Below are positions 36,914 to 46,348 of a DNA stretch of 64,000 bases, one piece after another. Source of the DNA: Bacillota bacterium (lineage in GTDB: Bacteria > Bacillota > Clostridia > Lachnospirales > Lachnospiraceae); the NCBI GenBank assembly GCA_023399055.1, contig JAEWQV010000002.1, forward strand, positions 124,001-188,000. The letters are read 5' to 3'. The stretch's first letter is position 1; the number at the start of each line of letters is the position of its first letter. The notes under the pieces were generated by a model. That model saw nothing but the letters and a program-made list of their open reading frames with translations, was not told where the DNA came from and made no database searches. A program made the position numbers and the translations under genes.

Positions 36914-38353
36914 AATTTAATCTTTGAGAAAAGTATTCCAGATAGAGGATGCGAAATACTTCCGGGCTGTGATGTGCCAGTGGTGCGTGTATCGAGCAAA
37001 TTCCTTAGAGAGAAAGAATTGCATCTTCCCGAGGTGGCTGAAAATGATCTTAGCAGACACTATACCGAACTTTTAAATCGTACCTTTGGAGTGAACAACG
37101 GATTTTATCCCCTCGGTTCCTGTACTATGAAATATAATCCTAAAATTAACGATGATGTTGCTAAGCTCCCAGGTTTTGCAGGCGTTCATCCTCTGCAATC
37201 TTTAGACAGTGTGCAAGGATGCCTGGAGGTAATGAAGTTAGCCGAGGATTATCTTAGTGAAGTTACTGGTATGGATGCGATGGATTTCCAACCGGCAGCA
37301 GGGGCACATGGTGAATATACCGGATTAAAGTTAATCTGGGCATATCATAAAGAACGTGGAGATCTAAAAAGAAATAAAATAATAGTACCGGATTCCGCAC
37401 ATGGTACCAATCCAGCGAGTGCGGCTATGGCTGGCTTTAGTGTAATTAATATTCCTTCTACCAAAGAAGGTTATGTAGATTTAGACGCTCTTCGAAAGGC
37501 AGTGGGAGAGGATACCGCAGGCTTTATGCTTACAAATCCCAATACCATAGGAATGTTTGATAAGAATATTCTTGAGATTACAAAGATTGTACATGATGCA
37601 GGTGGACTTAATTATTATGATGGCGCAAATCTTAATGCGATTATGGGAATTGCAAGACCTGGAGATATGGGCTTTGATGTAGTGCATCTTAATCTTCATA
37701 AGACCTTTTCCACACCTCATGGAGGCGGTGGACCAGGAAGTGGTCCGGTTGGCTGTAAGGAATTACTTATAAAGTATCTCCCATCTCCAAGGATAACTCT
37801 CCAAGCTGGAACTTATGTTTACGAAGATAAGTCACCATTAAGCATTGGAAGAGTGAAAGGCTTCTACGGTAATTTCCTTATTGTGGTTAGAGCGTTAACT
37901 TATGTTTTAACTTTAGGTGGTGAAGGACTGAAAGAGGCTTCAGAAAATGCGGTATTGAATGCCAATTACATGCAAAAACTCTTGGAGAAAAGCTTTGATA
38001 TCCCCTTCTCTGGCTTTTGTATGCATGAGTTTGTTATTTCTTTAGAAAACTTAAAGAAAGAAAAGGGTGTATCTGCTCTGGACTTTGCAAAGACCCTTTT
38101 GGATTATGGTATGCATCCGCCTACCATGTATTTCCCACTTATTGTACATGAGGCATTAATGGTAGAGCCAACCGAGACACAATCGAAAGAAACATTGGAA
38201 GCAGCTGTTGAAGTATATCAAAAGGTGTTGACGCAAGCGATTGCGGAACCAGAAGTATTACATCAAGCGCCTGTTAAAACTGTAATTGGCCGACCGGATG
38301 AAGTTACAGCAGCCAGAACTCCAATTGTAAGATACCATTTTGAAGCGAGGTAG
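36911..38353 (+). CDS. gcvPB: Glycine dehydrogenase (decarboxylating) subunit 2
   Basis: 480 residues from the ATG at 36911 (the ATG at 36899 belongs to the leader motif). The PLP lysine is Lys264 in NLHKTFSTPHGGGGPGSGP. GSCTMKYNPK and QPAAGAHGEYTG are conserved in the family. It is the catalytic half of the P protein, releasing CO2 from glycine and passing the aminomethyl group to GcvH. The gene ends 2 nt before lplA. Confidence 0.97.
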   Translation: MNLIFEKSIPDRGCEILPGCDVPVVRVSSKFLREKELHLPEVAENDLSRHYTELLNRTFGVNNGFYPLGSCTMKYNPKINDDVAKLPGFAGVHPLQSLDSVQGCLEVMKLAEDYLSEVTGMDAMDFQPAAGAHGEYTGLKLIWAYHKERGDLKRNKIIVPDSAHGTNPASAAMAGFSVINIPSTKEGYVDLDALRKAVGEDTAGFMLTNPNTIGMFDKNILEITKIVHDAGGLNYYDGANLNAIMGIARPGDMGFDVVHLNLHKTFSTPHGGGGPGSGPVGCKELLIKYLPSPRITLQAGTYVYEDKSPLSIGRVKGFYGNFLIVVRALTYVLTLGGEGLKEASENAVLNANYMQKLLEKSFDIPFSGFCMHEFVISLENLKKEKGVSALDFAKTLLDYGMHPPTMYFPLIVHEALMVEPTETQSKETLEAAVEVYQKVLTQAIAEPEVLHQAPVKTVIGRPDEVTAARTPIVRYHFEAR

Positions 38354-38355
38354 GC

Positions 38356-39351
38356 ATGATTGATAAAATACATTTTATAATGTCAACCAACACAAATCCA
38401 TATAAAAATCTTGCATTAGAAGAATATCTTTTAAAGACGGTTAAAGATAATGAATGTATTATGTATTTGTGGCAGAATGAGAAAACCGTTGTAATTGGGA
38501 AGAACCAAAATCCTTGGAAAGAGTGTAAAATTGCTGAACTTGAAGCAGACGGTGGAAGCTTAGTTCGCAGGCTCTCAGGAGGCGGTGCGGTATTCCATGA
38601 CCTTGGAAATCTTAACTTTACCTTCTTTGCCACAAAAGACAATTATAACGTAGAACGACAATTGCAGGTTATTTTGGAGGCGGTAAAACTACGTGGGATT
38701 CCTGCTGAGAAGACAGGCAGAAATGATATCAGTGTAGAAGGCAAGAAATTCTCCGGAAATGCATTTTTCTCCGATGGAATTCATTGTTATCATCACGGTA
38801 CAATTCTTGTAAATGTTGATATGTGTAAGTTGTCGCTTTATTTAAATGTATCCAGAGATAAGCTGTCCTCAAAGGGAGTGGAATCGGTACGTTCCAGAGT
38901 GACGAATTTGACGGAATATGACAATACACTAACAATAGATTATATGAAAAAAGAACTATTGGAAGCCTTTGCAACTGTTTACGAACTAACTCCGGAACCG
39001 TTAGTTTTAGAGGAGAGTAATTTGGCTGTTCTAGATGAATTAGAGCATAAATTTGCCAGTCAGGATTGGATCTTTGGAAAGAAACTGGAATTTAATTATT
39101 CCATGGATTCAAGATTTGCCTGGGGTGATATTGATATCAAGCTGGTCATTCATACCGGTATTATAAAAGAATGCTCGGTTTATTCGGACGCTTTAGAAAT
39201 TGACCTGTTTGATTTAATAGCAAGTACGCTTATCGGCTGTAGATTTGCTTCCGTAGAAATGTGCCAGTCACTGGAGCAGCTTAACCTGACTGAAAAACAA
39301 AAAGAAATGATGATTGATGTTCAAGAACTAATTCGCAAGGAGAATATATAA
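38356..39351 (+). CDS. lplA: Lipoate-protein ligase A
   Basis: 331 residues. The lipoate-binding motif RRLSGGGAVFHD (about 73-84) and the following NFTFF are clear, as is the catalytic-lysine region GKKFSGNA. It activates free lipoate with ATP and transfers it to the lysine of lipoyl proteins, here most likely GcvH encoded 3 kb upstream. Starts 2 nt after gcvPB, GAGGT nearby. Presence of LplA rather than LipA/LipB suggests lipoate is scavenged. Confidence 0.96.
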   Translation: MIDKIHFIMSTNTNPYKNLALEEYLLKTVKDNECIMYLWQNEKTVVIGKNQNPWKECKIAELEADGGSLVRRLSGGGAVFHDLGNLNFTFFATKDNYNVERQLQVILEAVKLRGIPAEKTGRNDISVEGKKFSGNAFFSDGIHCYHHGTILVNVDMCKLSLYLNVSRDKLSSKGVESVRSRVTNLTEYDNTLTIDYMKKELLEAFATVYELTPEPLVLEESNLAVLDELEHKFASQDWIFGKKLEFNYSMDSRFAWGDIDIKLVIHTGIIKECSVYSDALEIDLFDLIASTLIGCRFASVEMCQSLEQLNLTEKQKEMMIDVQELIRKENI

Positions 39352-39421
39352 TACAATAAATTATCACTAAGCATGACTTTAGATTGGCTTTTGATAATTC
39401 AGCAATCACACAGGAGGTACA

Positions 39422-40831
39422 ATGGATCGATTTGATTTAGTGGTCATAGGTTCGGGTCCAGGTGGCTATGTTGCTGCCATAAAGGCCTCGAAGCTTGGAA
39501 TGAAAACAGCAATTATAGAAGCCAGGGAAATCGGTGGAACCTGCCTTAACAGAGGGTGCATTCCTACGAAGACACTTATGCATAGTTCTCATTTATATCA
39601 GGAGGCAAAGAGTTTTCAGGAGGCGGGTATCCACTTTGAAGGGTTATCCTTTCATATGGAGGAACTTCAAAAGAGAAAAGAGGAAGTTGTTCAAAAAATC
39701 AGACAGGGCATCGTGGGTTTGCTGGAAGCTAATAAGATAGGCATTTATTATGGCAAAGCTACAATTCTAGATAACGCTCACGTAAAAGTTCAAGGACCGG
39801 AGTCAGACTCTGAAGTAACACTTGAATCGGGTAAAATACTCATTGCTACAGGTTCTAGCCCGGTGGTGCCAAAACTGGAGGGCATAAGTTTACCAAAGGT
39901 TGTTACAAGTGATGAACTTTTAATGAAAGAGGACGTATTTAAAAAACTACTAATCATAGGTGGAGGAGTCATTGGTGTGGAATTTGCATCAATTTATTGT
40001 GACCTTGGCTGTGAAGTTGAAATTGTAGAGGCAATGGATCGGATTCTTCCCAACATGGATAAAGAAATCTCCCAGAGCATCGCTATGAGTTTGAAGAAAA
40101 AAGGTGTCGTTATTCATACAAAGGCAAAGGTAGTGAGATTACTTAAGGGTGAACAAGAAGGGCTGGTTTGCGAATATGAGGAGAAAGATAGTATAAAATC
40201 AACGAACGCAGATGGAGTATTGCTATCTGTTGGCAGAAGAGCTAATTTTGAAGGATTATTTACATCTGACCTTATAATTGAACGAGAAGGTAATTGCATT
40301 AAGGTAAATGCAGAATTCGAAACAAGTTTGGCAGGTGTCTATGCCATAGGAGATGTCATAGTTGGAAAACAATTGGCCCATGCAGCTTCAGCGCAAGGAA
40401 TTGCTGCTGTAGAAGGCATGTTAAAATTACCCCTCTCCATTGATTTATCTGTAATTCCTTCCTGCCTTTACACCACACCCGAAGCGGCGGAGGTAGGGCT
40501 TACCGAGGAAGCGGCGAAAGAGCGAGGATATCGTATTAAAACTGGTAAGTATCCTATGCTTGGAAATTGTAAAACCGTATTATCCAGAGGGGAAAGAGGT
40601 TTTATTAAGGTGGTTAGCGAAGCAGATACTGGTCGTATTCTAGGAGCACAACTTCTATGTGACCGTGCTACGGATTTGGTGAGTGAATTTTCAACAGCCA
40701 TCGCAAAAGGAATGACGACAAGCGAAGTAGCCTCCATTATCAGACCTCATCCCACCTATAGCGAGGCAATAACCGAAGCAGTAGAAGATGTGGAAGACAT
40801 GGCGATTCATTTATTACCAAAAAAACGTTGA
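39422..40831 (+). CDS. lpdA: Dihydrolipoamide dehydrogenase (glycine cleavage L protein)
   Basis: 469 residues, ATG after AGGAGG. FAD-binding GSGPGGYVAA, redox disulfide CLNRGC (Cys41, Cys46), NAD-binding GGGVIGVEFA, and the C-terminal HPTYSEAITEA with the catalytic His-Glu pair. It reoxidises dihydrolipoyl-GcvH and makes NADH. There is no N-terminal lipoyl domain. Last gene of the glycine operon; the 70-nt gap before it contains no obvious promoter. Confidence 0.96.
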   Translation: MDRFDLVVIGSGPGGYVAAIKASKLGMKTAIIEAREIGGTCLNRGCIPTKTLMHSSHLYQEAKSFQEAGIHFEGLSFHMEELQKRKEEVVQKIRQGIVGLLEANKIGIYYGKATILDNAHVKVQGPESDSEVTLESGKILIATGSSPVVPKLEGISLPKVVTSDELLMKEDVFKKLLIIGGGVIGVEFASIYCDLGCEVEIVEAMDRILPNMDKEISQSIAMSLKKKGVVIHTKAKVVRLLKGEQEGLVCEYEEKDSIKSTNADGVLLSVGRRANFEGLFTSDLIIEREGNCIKVNAEFETSLAGVYAIGDVIVGKQLAHAASAQGIAAVEGMLKLPLSIDLSVIPSCLYTTPEAAEVGLTEEAAKERGYRIKTGKYPMLGNCKTVLSRGERGFIKVVSEADTGRILGAQLLCDRATDLVSEFSTAIAKGMTTSEVASIIRPHPTYSEAITEAVEDVEDMAIHLLPKKR

Positions 40832-40918
40832 CAAAATGTAGCCATAGCTACAGACAAACCTTTTGCTATGTAGTAATATGAATTTTGTATGTAAAACTAC
40901 AAAAGCAGGAGGTTATCT

Positions 40919-41341
40919 ATGAGACACTTTGATAATATGCGACGCCAACATGCATCCATACAAGAAGATATTGATTTTTTAGTTAATGAAATTAGTAAAG
41001 ATACTAATTCAATAAATGTAACAGAAGTTGCTCTGCGTATCAGTAGATTAGCAGGCAAGATTAAGATACATATGCTGGAAGAAGATAAGTTTCTTTATCC
41101 GGAGTTATTAAAGAGCGCAGACGCTGAGGTACAGTCAATGGCGAAACAATACATTGATGAAATGGGTGATTTATCTGATGAATATACTCGTTTTAAGACA
41201 GCATATAATACTGCCATTAAGATACAAGCTAAGCCGGATACTTTCCTAATAGAAGCAAAGAAAGTAATCAATGCCTTAATGAAAAGAATTGATAAGGAAG
41301 ATAATGAGCTATATGCTTTTATTCAGGAGAAAAATTTATAA
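40919..41341 (+). CDS. Hemerythrin-like HHE domain protein
   Basis: 140 residues, mostly helical, ATG after AGGAGG. The N-terminal RRQHASI, central KIHMLEEDKFLYPEL and C-terminal IDKEDNELYAF match the helix ends of HHE-domain proteins, which hold a di-iron site and sense or store oxygen or act in iron-sulfur repair. The last motif has Asn in place of a usual ligand region, so the metal site may be reduced. Monocistronic, followed by a terminator. Confidence 0.8.
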   Translation: MRHFDNMRRQHASIQEDIDFLVNEISKDTNSINVTEVALRISRLAGKIKIHMLEEDKFLYPELLKSADAEVQSMAKQYIDEMGDLSDEYTRFKTAYNTAIKIQAKPDTFLIEAKKVINALMKRIDKEDNELYAFIQEKNL

Positions 41342-41369
41342 GATGTTGCAAAGAAGTTAAATGATAAGA

Positions 41370-41420
41370 GCACCTCAAATGTTGATGATAATTTATCGAA
41401 GAATATTTGAAGGTGCTTTT
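41370..41420 (+). terminator. Terminator of the hemerythrin-like gene
   Basis: GCACCT-CAAAT (41370-41380) pairs with ATTTG-A-AGGTGC (41405-41416), followed by TTTT. The loop of 24 nt has its own weak pairing (GATGATAA/TTATC). Confidence 0.75.
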
Positions 41421-41663
41421 ATCAGAATATCACCTTTTAAATGAGTAAGTAGACAATTCATTCTATGGAATATATATGTGTGATTTATTAGTGACTGATA
41501 ATACTATTTTATTTGACAATAGAGTTGGTTTGTATTTTCTTTGTTTAAGGATTGCCCCTCGCTAAGAGGAGTGCTATAATCGAAATGTTTGTTGATATAA
41601 CGATCAATTTATAATTATTTGTATACTCAACTAAAATGAATAGTAAAAGGAGCAGGTTAGAAG
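41421..41663 (+). promoter_or_regulatory. Upstream region and promoter of the isochorismatase-fold gene
   Basis: TTGCCC (41552-41557), a 17-nt spacer and TATAAT (41575-41580) give a good promoter about 80 nt before the start codon. CCTCGCTAAGAGG inside the spacer is a small inverted repeat (CCTC/GAGG) that could serve as an operator. The rest (41421-41551) is AT-rich and shows nothing else I can support. Confidence 0.6.
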
Positions 41664-42209
41664 ATGAGAATATTAGCAGAAGATACAATGGCTTTGGTTA
41701 TAGATTTTCAAGAAAAACTTATGCCAGTAATGCATCAAAGAGAGGAACTCCTTCATAATACTGAAATATTAATAAAAGGATTACAGGCATTAAGTATACC
41801 TATGCTAGTAACACAGCAATATACAAAAGGTATTGGTATGACTGTTCCTGAACTCTCTACACTTTTTGGTGAAGCATTTAGTTTTGAGGATAAGGTAGCC
41901 TTTAGCTGCGCAGATGACGAGAATATTGCAAATAAGATAAAGGATTTTGGAAAAAAGAATATTATTATTTGTGGTATCGAAGCACATATTTGTGTACTAC
42001 AGTCTGTAGTTGATCTTATCGAACAGGGTTATAATGTTATTGTTGTAGAAGATTGCGTGAGCTCCAGAAAACACAATGATAAGAAAGTTGGTATGAAAAG
42101 AGCACGTGCAGAAGGAGCAGTTATCACAACCTATGAATCCATTCTTTTTGAGTTAACTAGAATAGCAAAGGGCGATGTCTTTAAAACAATTTCAAAACTT
42201 ATAAAATAA
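41664..42209 (+). CDS. Isochorismatase-family cysteine hydrolase
   Basis: 181 residues, close to the family size. The catalytic triad is visible as Asp in LVIDFQEKL, Lys in EDKVAFS and Cys in GIEAHICV. These enzymes hydrolyse amide or ester bonds in small molecules (nicotinamide, isochorismate, carbamates). The closest feel is YcaC-like, with unknown substrate. SD AAAAGGAG, ATG at 41664. It is followed by a gene on the opposite strand, so it is monocistronic. Confidence 0.9.
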   Translation: MRILAEDTMALVIDFQEKLMPVMHQREELLHNTEILIKGLQALSIPMLVTQQYTKGIGMTVPELSTLFGEAFSFEDKVAFSCADDENIANKIKDFGKKNIIICGIEAHICVLQSVVDLIEQGYNVIVVEDCVSSRKHNDKKVGMKRARAEGAVITTYESILFELTRIAKGDVFKTISKLIK

Positions 42210-42286
42210 AGTTTACTGTTGAAAAGCAAGCATAATTAAAATTAGTCAAGCAAGCTTTATTTTTATATATAATTATTTATATTACT

Positions 42287-42937
42287 TTATAACTTATCCT
42301 GTAAGGTTATTCGTATTGGACAGGTGTTATTTGTTAGTTGCTGCATACCGTACTGTAAACCCATACTATGTAATTCAGTTTCAAACCATTTCGGACAGTG
42401 ATCACATAGGATATTTAATTCTTTAAATTTTTTTTTATTTAAGAACGGCTTAAGTAACTTTTTAGAGGATAATTCAGGATATTGAAGTAAGGCACTTTTA
42501 AGATTGATATTGTAATAGCTTGGATGATCAATTTCCTCAACAAAAAGACTGGTTATCGCAGGATCAGTTTTATTTGATGTTGAAGCGTTTTTAGAAGCTT
42601 TTAGATCAATTTCCTTGAATTCATTCTCATAAATGGAATCAAGAAATAAAAGTGGATGACCGTCAGCCTCGTAGGAATTAAAGTTGTTTGCTTCTAATAA
42701 ATAATAAAGTTGACCGGATATTTTAGTGGCAACAAAAACGTTACAGTCTCTTAATTGCATAAGAAGATTAGCAATTGCGCCTTTCGCGGCAGCAATACCA
42801 TTTGTTAATTCTAAGGAGCAAGGGAATTCCTCTAGGGAAACCCACTGCTCCTCTTTTCGTTCATACACTTTTACAAGATGAACATCTTCCAGAGAAGCGG
42901 TTATGTCCTCTGCATTTACACAGACAGCAATACGCAT
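42287..42937 (-). CDS. anfO: AnfO family protein (Fe-only nitrogenase accessory-like)
   Basis: 216 residues from the ATG at 42935-42937, which follows a GAAAGGTAAGGT site on the minus strand. The start MRIAVCVN, the middle FVATKISGQLYYLLEANN and the Cys pair in ILCDHCPKWFE fit the AnfO family, named from a gene in the iron-only nitrogenase cluster. No nitrogenase genes are in the window. A role in metal-cofactor handling is possible. It is convergent with the isochorismatase-fold gene. Confidence 0.75.
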   Translation of the reverse strand: MRIAVCVNAEDITASLEDVHLVKVYERKEEQWVSLEEFPCSLELTNGIAAAKGAIANLLMQLRDCNVFVATKISGQLYYLLEANNFNSYEADGHPLLFLDSIYENEFKEIDLKASKNASTSNKTDPAITSLFVEEIDHPSYYNINLKSALLQYPELSSKKLLKPFLNKKKFKELNILCDHCPKWFETELHSMGLQYGMQQLTNNTCPIRITLQDKL

Positions 42938-43379
42938 ATAGATTACCTTACCTTTCTCAATACTTACCATGTCTTAATGACATGAATAAATTTTACTAAT
43001 GACTGATGAATGCAATTGTGATACAAAAAAAGCCACAAATAATAGCTTTCTCCATTGAAAGGAAAATTCATCATTTATGGTCTCTAAAGTTAAAACTTAA
43101 TAATTGGATTTATCTTACAACCAAATCCTTAGAAAGTCAATCCTAAGAAACATTTATTTGAATGGTAATAACAACCAAGTTATGTTATATTATGAGATCC
43201 CATAATGCATTAAAATATCGATTACAAGTTTACCCATTATTCTATTTATTACCATGTAATAAACTCCGTACGTTAGGTTATAATGAAAAACAAGAACAAG
43301 TGTTTGAAAATAATTGACAAAGGATATATAAATTGATATACTAAATCAAGAACATTTGTTTGGGAAAAGGAGAACATCC
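42938..43379. other. Divergent intergenic region anfO / radical SAM gene
   Basis: 442 nt. It contains a perfect inverted repeat CATGTC-ttaat-GACATG (42968-42984) just upstream of anfO, a possible operator, and the promoter at 43314-43342 for the gene on the right. The middle (43000-43300) is AT-rich with no gene, RNA motif or repeat that I can support. Confidence 0.5.
43314..43342 (+). promoter_or_regulatory. Promoter of the radical SAM DNA repair pair
   Basis: TTGACA (43314-43319), a 17-nt spacer and TATACT (43337-43342), one mismatch from full consensus, about 38 nt before the start codon. Confidence 0.8.
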
Positions 43380-44843
43380 ATGGTAATTCAAGAAAATATG
43401 TCTGTCCAGAGAAAACTTGAAATATTATCTGGGGCTGCGAAGTATGATGTTGCATGTACCTCCAGTGGTGTTGATCGAAAAGGAAATGGATCAAGTCTCG
43501 GAAATAGTGTTGCCTGTGGTATCTGTCATTCATTTTCCTCCGATGGTAGATGTATCTCGTTGCTGAAGGTATTGTTTACAAATGAGTGCATCTTTGATTG
43601 TAAATATTGCGCGAATCGCTCTTCAAACGATGTTGTAAGAGCTTCCTTTACTCCGCAGGAGCTTAGTGACCTTACAATAGAGTTTTATAGGAGAAATTAT
43701 ATAGAAGGTTTGTTCCTAAGCTCTGGTATTATCCAGAGTCCAAATCATACGATGGAATTAATCCTTGAAGCCCTTCGTCTTTTAAGAGAAGTGCACCAGT
43801 TTAACGGCTACATCCATTGTAAAGCCATTCCAGGTGCTGATCCAGCCTTAATTGAGATGCTTGGTTGGTATACGGATCGTATGAGTACGAATCTAGAGCT
43901 TCCTACAGCGGAAAGTCTTAAGGAATTAGCGCCTCATAAGAATAGAAAGAATATACTAAAGCCAATTCGTCAGATTCAATTAGGAAGACAAGGTCACAGA
44001 GAAGCGATTGGTCTCTCAGGCAGTCAGATTATTTTGCCTCCGGGAGTTCAACAAAAAAAGAGCCATATCATAAGCAGCAAGGATAAAGAGATTGATGAGG
44101 TTGTAGCGTCTAATAAAGGTGTTATTATTCCTTATAAGAGTAAATCTATGTCAAAGAGAAATTTCGTTCCAGCAGGTCAAAGTACACAGATGATTGTAGG
44201 TGCGACCCAGGAAAGTGATTATCAAATTATGTCTGTGGCAGAAGCGTTATATAATAACTTTGATTTGAAGCGTGTATTTTATTCCGCATTTATGAATGTA
44301 AATCAGGATTCTATGTTACCCTCAACAGATAAAGGACCACCTTTATTACGTGAGCATAGATTGTATCAAGCGGACTGGTTACTTCGTTTTTATGGTTTTC
44401 AGTCTACCGAGCTATTAGATGAAAAAAGACCTAATTTTAACATATTGTTAGACCCTAAGTGTGATTGGGCATTAAGAAATTTAGAGCTATTCCCGGTTGA
44501 AGTGAATAAGGCAGATTATTTTACACTACTTCGTGTTCCTGGGATTGGTGTTAATTCAGCAAATAGAATTGTAGCTGCCAGAAAGAGTGCTACACTAGAT
44601 TTCGCTGATCTAAAGAGAATGGGAATTGTTTTAAAGAGAGCGATATATTTTATCACTTGCAAAGGCAGAATGATGTATTCCATTAATGTGGAGGAAAATT
44701 TTATTACCAGACAATTGGTAGCGCTTAAAGATCAGATTCCAATGGGGATTGATAAGAATATAACTTATCAACAACTCTCTTTGTTTGATGATGTTAATTT
44801 TAAACCAGAGCAGCGGTATTATTCCCAAATCGCCAATGCTTGA
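43380..44843 (+). CDS. Putative DNA modification/repair radical SAM protein
   Basis: 487 residues from the ATG at 43380 (AAAAGGAG upstream). The 4Fe-4S cysteines lie in CIFDCKYC (Cys70, Cys74, Cys77). Further Cys pairs occur before it (CGICHSF). The C-terminal part has a helix-hairpin-helix DNA-binding motif (LLRVPGIGVNSANRIVAARK). This is the family annotated as putative DNA modification/repair radical SAM protein, which in genomes is paired with a partner protein as here. The reaction is not established. Expressed from a near-consensus promoter with the next gene. Confidence 0.9.
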   Translation: MVIQENMSVQRKLEILSGAAKYDVACTSSGVDRKGNGSSLGNSVACGICHSFSSDGRCISLLKVLFTNECIFDCKYCANRSSNDVVRASFTPQELSDLTIEFYRRNYIEGLFLSSGIIQSPNHTMELILEALRLLREVHQFNGYIHCKAIPGADPALIEMLGWYTDRMSTNLELPTAESLKELAPHKNRKNILKPIRQIQLGRQGHREAIGLSGSQIILPPGVQQKKSHIISSKDKEIDEVVASNKGVIIPYKSKSMSKRNFVPAGQSTQMIVGATQESDYQIMSVAEALYNNFDLKRVFYSAFMNVNQDSMLPSTDKGPPLLREHRLYQADWLLRFYGFQSTELLDEKRPNFNILLDPKCDWALRNLELFPVEVNKADYFTLLRVPGIGVNSANRIVAARKSATLDFADLKRMGIVLKRAIYFITCKGRMMYSINVEENFITRQLVALKDQIPMGIDKNITYQQLSLFDDVNFKPEQRYYSQIANA

Positions 44844-44924
44844 TTTATTCATAACAAGTGAAATGACTTGTCGTTTCACGTATCTGTATCTAGTGGTTAT
44901 AGTTTTATTTAGAATGGTGATGGT

Positions 44925-45710
44925 ATGGTTAACACAAGGATTTACTTATGTGATGACAGTTTGGAAGGGATTTTTTCAGCGATATATATAGCCTGGAGTT
45001 CAAAATATGGACATTCAAATATTAAAATAAAAGAGAAGAATGAATATAGTAAATACTCTAATATTGAATTATTTGCTGAATATCATGTGGCTGACACAGA
45101 TCCTGTATTGGCCGAGAAGGTAGCAACTTCCATTAAGAAAAAAATCTCCAACGAGGCTTATCAAATTATTTCCAGGGTCGCTTTATCTGACTTTACAGAT
45201 AAGTCTGATTTAATTTATCGTTTTCTTATTTATGGATTTTCTATTGGAAAAGATGTTTTGGAGCATCTAAGCAATCCTGTAGTTAATCAGATGTTTCGCA
45301 TTAATAAGAATGTAAGTTATGAAGCACATCATTTTTTAGGATTTGTACGTTTTTCAGAAAAAGAAAATGGATTATTGACTTCGGTGATCCATCCCAAAAA
45401 CAATGTTTTGTCCATTATCATGCCCCATTTCGCAGATCGAATGCCACAAGAGCGATTTCTTATTTATGATGAAAATAGGAAGATAGCTGCACTTCATGCT
45501 CCTGGTAATCCCTGGATTTTGGCTCATATACCAGAACTAGACCTTGAACAATTTGAGGATATGACCATAAAAGAGGATGAGTATCGTGATTTATGGAATG
45601 CGTTTTTTCAACACATTGCAATTAAGGAAAGAGAGAACTATAAATTGCAAAGGAATAATCTCCCGTTACGATTTCGAAATGATATGACGGAGTTTCAAGA
45701 AAAACGTTAA
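44925..45710 (+). CDS. Probable DNA metabolism protein, partner of the radical SAM protein
   Basis: 261 residues, ATG at 44925 after a weak GGTGATGG site, 81 nt downstream of the radical SAM gene on the same strand. YLCDDSLEGIFSAIYIAWSS at the N-terminus and HHFLGFVRFSE in the middle fit the family that is nearly always next to this radical SAM protein; in some species the two are fused or linked with uracil-DNA glycosylase-like domains. It ends in a Phe/Arg-rich tail. Activity unknown; a DNA base repair or modification role is inferred from the partnership. Confidence 0.85.
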   Translation: MVNTRIYLCDDSLEGIFSAIYIAWSSKYGHSNIKIKEKNEYSKYSNIELFAEYHVADTDPVLAEKVATSIKKKISNEAYQIISRVALSDFTDKSDLIYRFLIYGFSIGKDVLEHLSNPVVNQMFRINKNVSYEAHHFLGFVRFSEKENGLLTSVIHPKNNVLSIIMPHFADRMPQERFLIYDENRKIAALHAPGNPWILAHIPELDLEQFEDMTIKEDEYRDLWNAFFQHIAIKERENYKLQRNNLPLRFRNDMTEFQEKR

Positions 45711-45904
45711 TTTTAATAATAAACAATAGTAATCGTATAATATTATTCTAATATAAGAGAACTACTATATTCTTAATCCTAGACAATTTTATAAGTGGTA
45801 TATAATTCCATCTATTCATATAACTGCAAACTATTTATTTGTATAAATTATATGTCAAGTGAGATACTAAGCTTGTAATTTGAATGTGTATAGGAGGAGA
45901 ATTA

Positions 45905-46294
45905 ATGAAAAAGAAACTTGCATTAATAATTAGTTTATGTAGTATTATGATGTTTGCATTTGTTGGATGTGCTACCAATGACGACTATAACAATGATGTT
46001 ACTGGAACAGATGACACTCTAGATGATATGGATGATAATCTTGACAATGATGTCAATGATGTAGGAAATGACATTAAAAATGGAGTAAATGATGTCACAG
46101 ATGATATCGATAATGGTATCAACAATAACAATAATACAACAGGAACGAACGGTACAACAGGAACGAACGGAACAACAGGAATGAACGGTACAACAGGAAC
46201 GAACGGTACAACAGGAACGAATGGTACAGGTACTGGTACAACAAATGGTACAACAGGAAATACGAACGGAACAACAAACGGTACTGGACGTTAA
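45905..46294 (+). CDS. Small lipoprotein with Asp/Asn-rich and Thr-Gly-Asn repeats
   Basis: 129 residues from the ATG at 45905 (GGAGGAG upstream). A lipoprotein signal peptide ends FVGC (Cys22). The mature part is a low-complexity chain: first DD/DN-rich segments alternating with Val/Ile, then Gly-Thr-Thr-Gly-Thr-Asn repeats. No folded domain is evident. It may be a flexible cell-surface spacer or cation-binding polymer. Monocistronic, ended by a shared bidirectional terminator. Confidence 0.8.
   Translation: MKKKLALIISLCSIMMFAFVGCATNDDYNNDVTGTDDTLDDMDDNLDNDVNDVGNDIKNGVNDVTDDIDNGINNNNNTTGTNGTTGTNGTTGMNGTTGTNGTTGTNGTGTGTTNGTTGNTNGTTNGTGR
46136..46225 (+). repeat. Five tandem 18-bp units in the lipoprotein gene
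   Basis: Units of ACAACAGGAACGAACGGT at 46136, 46154, 46172, 46190 and 46208, with single-base changes in some. Each codes TTGTNG. The number of units is likely to vary between strains. Confidence 0.8.
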
Positions 46295-46305
46295 GCAATG
46301 GGTTT

Positions 46306-46348
46306 AAAAAGGGTCTAATGCAATATACATTGCAGAAGACCCTTTAAT
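46306..46348. terminator. Bidirectional terminator between lipoprotein and fur-like genes
   Basis: AAAGGGTCT (46308-46316) pairs with AGACCCTTT (46337-46345); inside, TGCAAT pairs with ATTGCA. A-rich on the left, T-rich on the right. It overlaps the last bases of the Fur-family gene on the minus strand. Confidence 0.8.

Noticed and set aside
46136..46225. CRISPR-like array
   Set aside because: The units are contiguous 18-bp coding repeats without spacers inside a lipoprotein gene.
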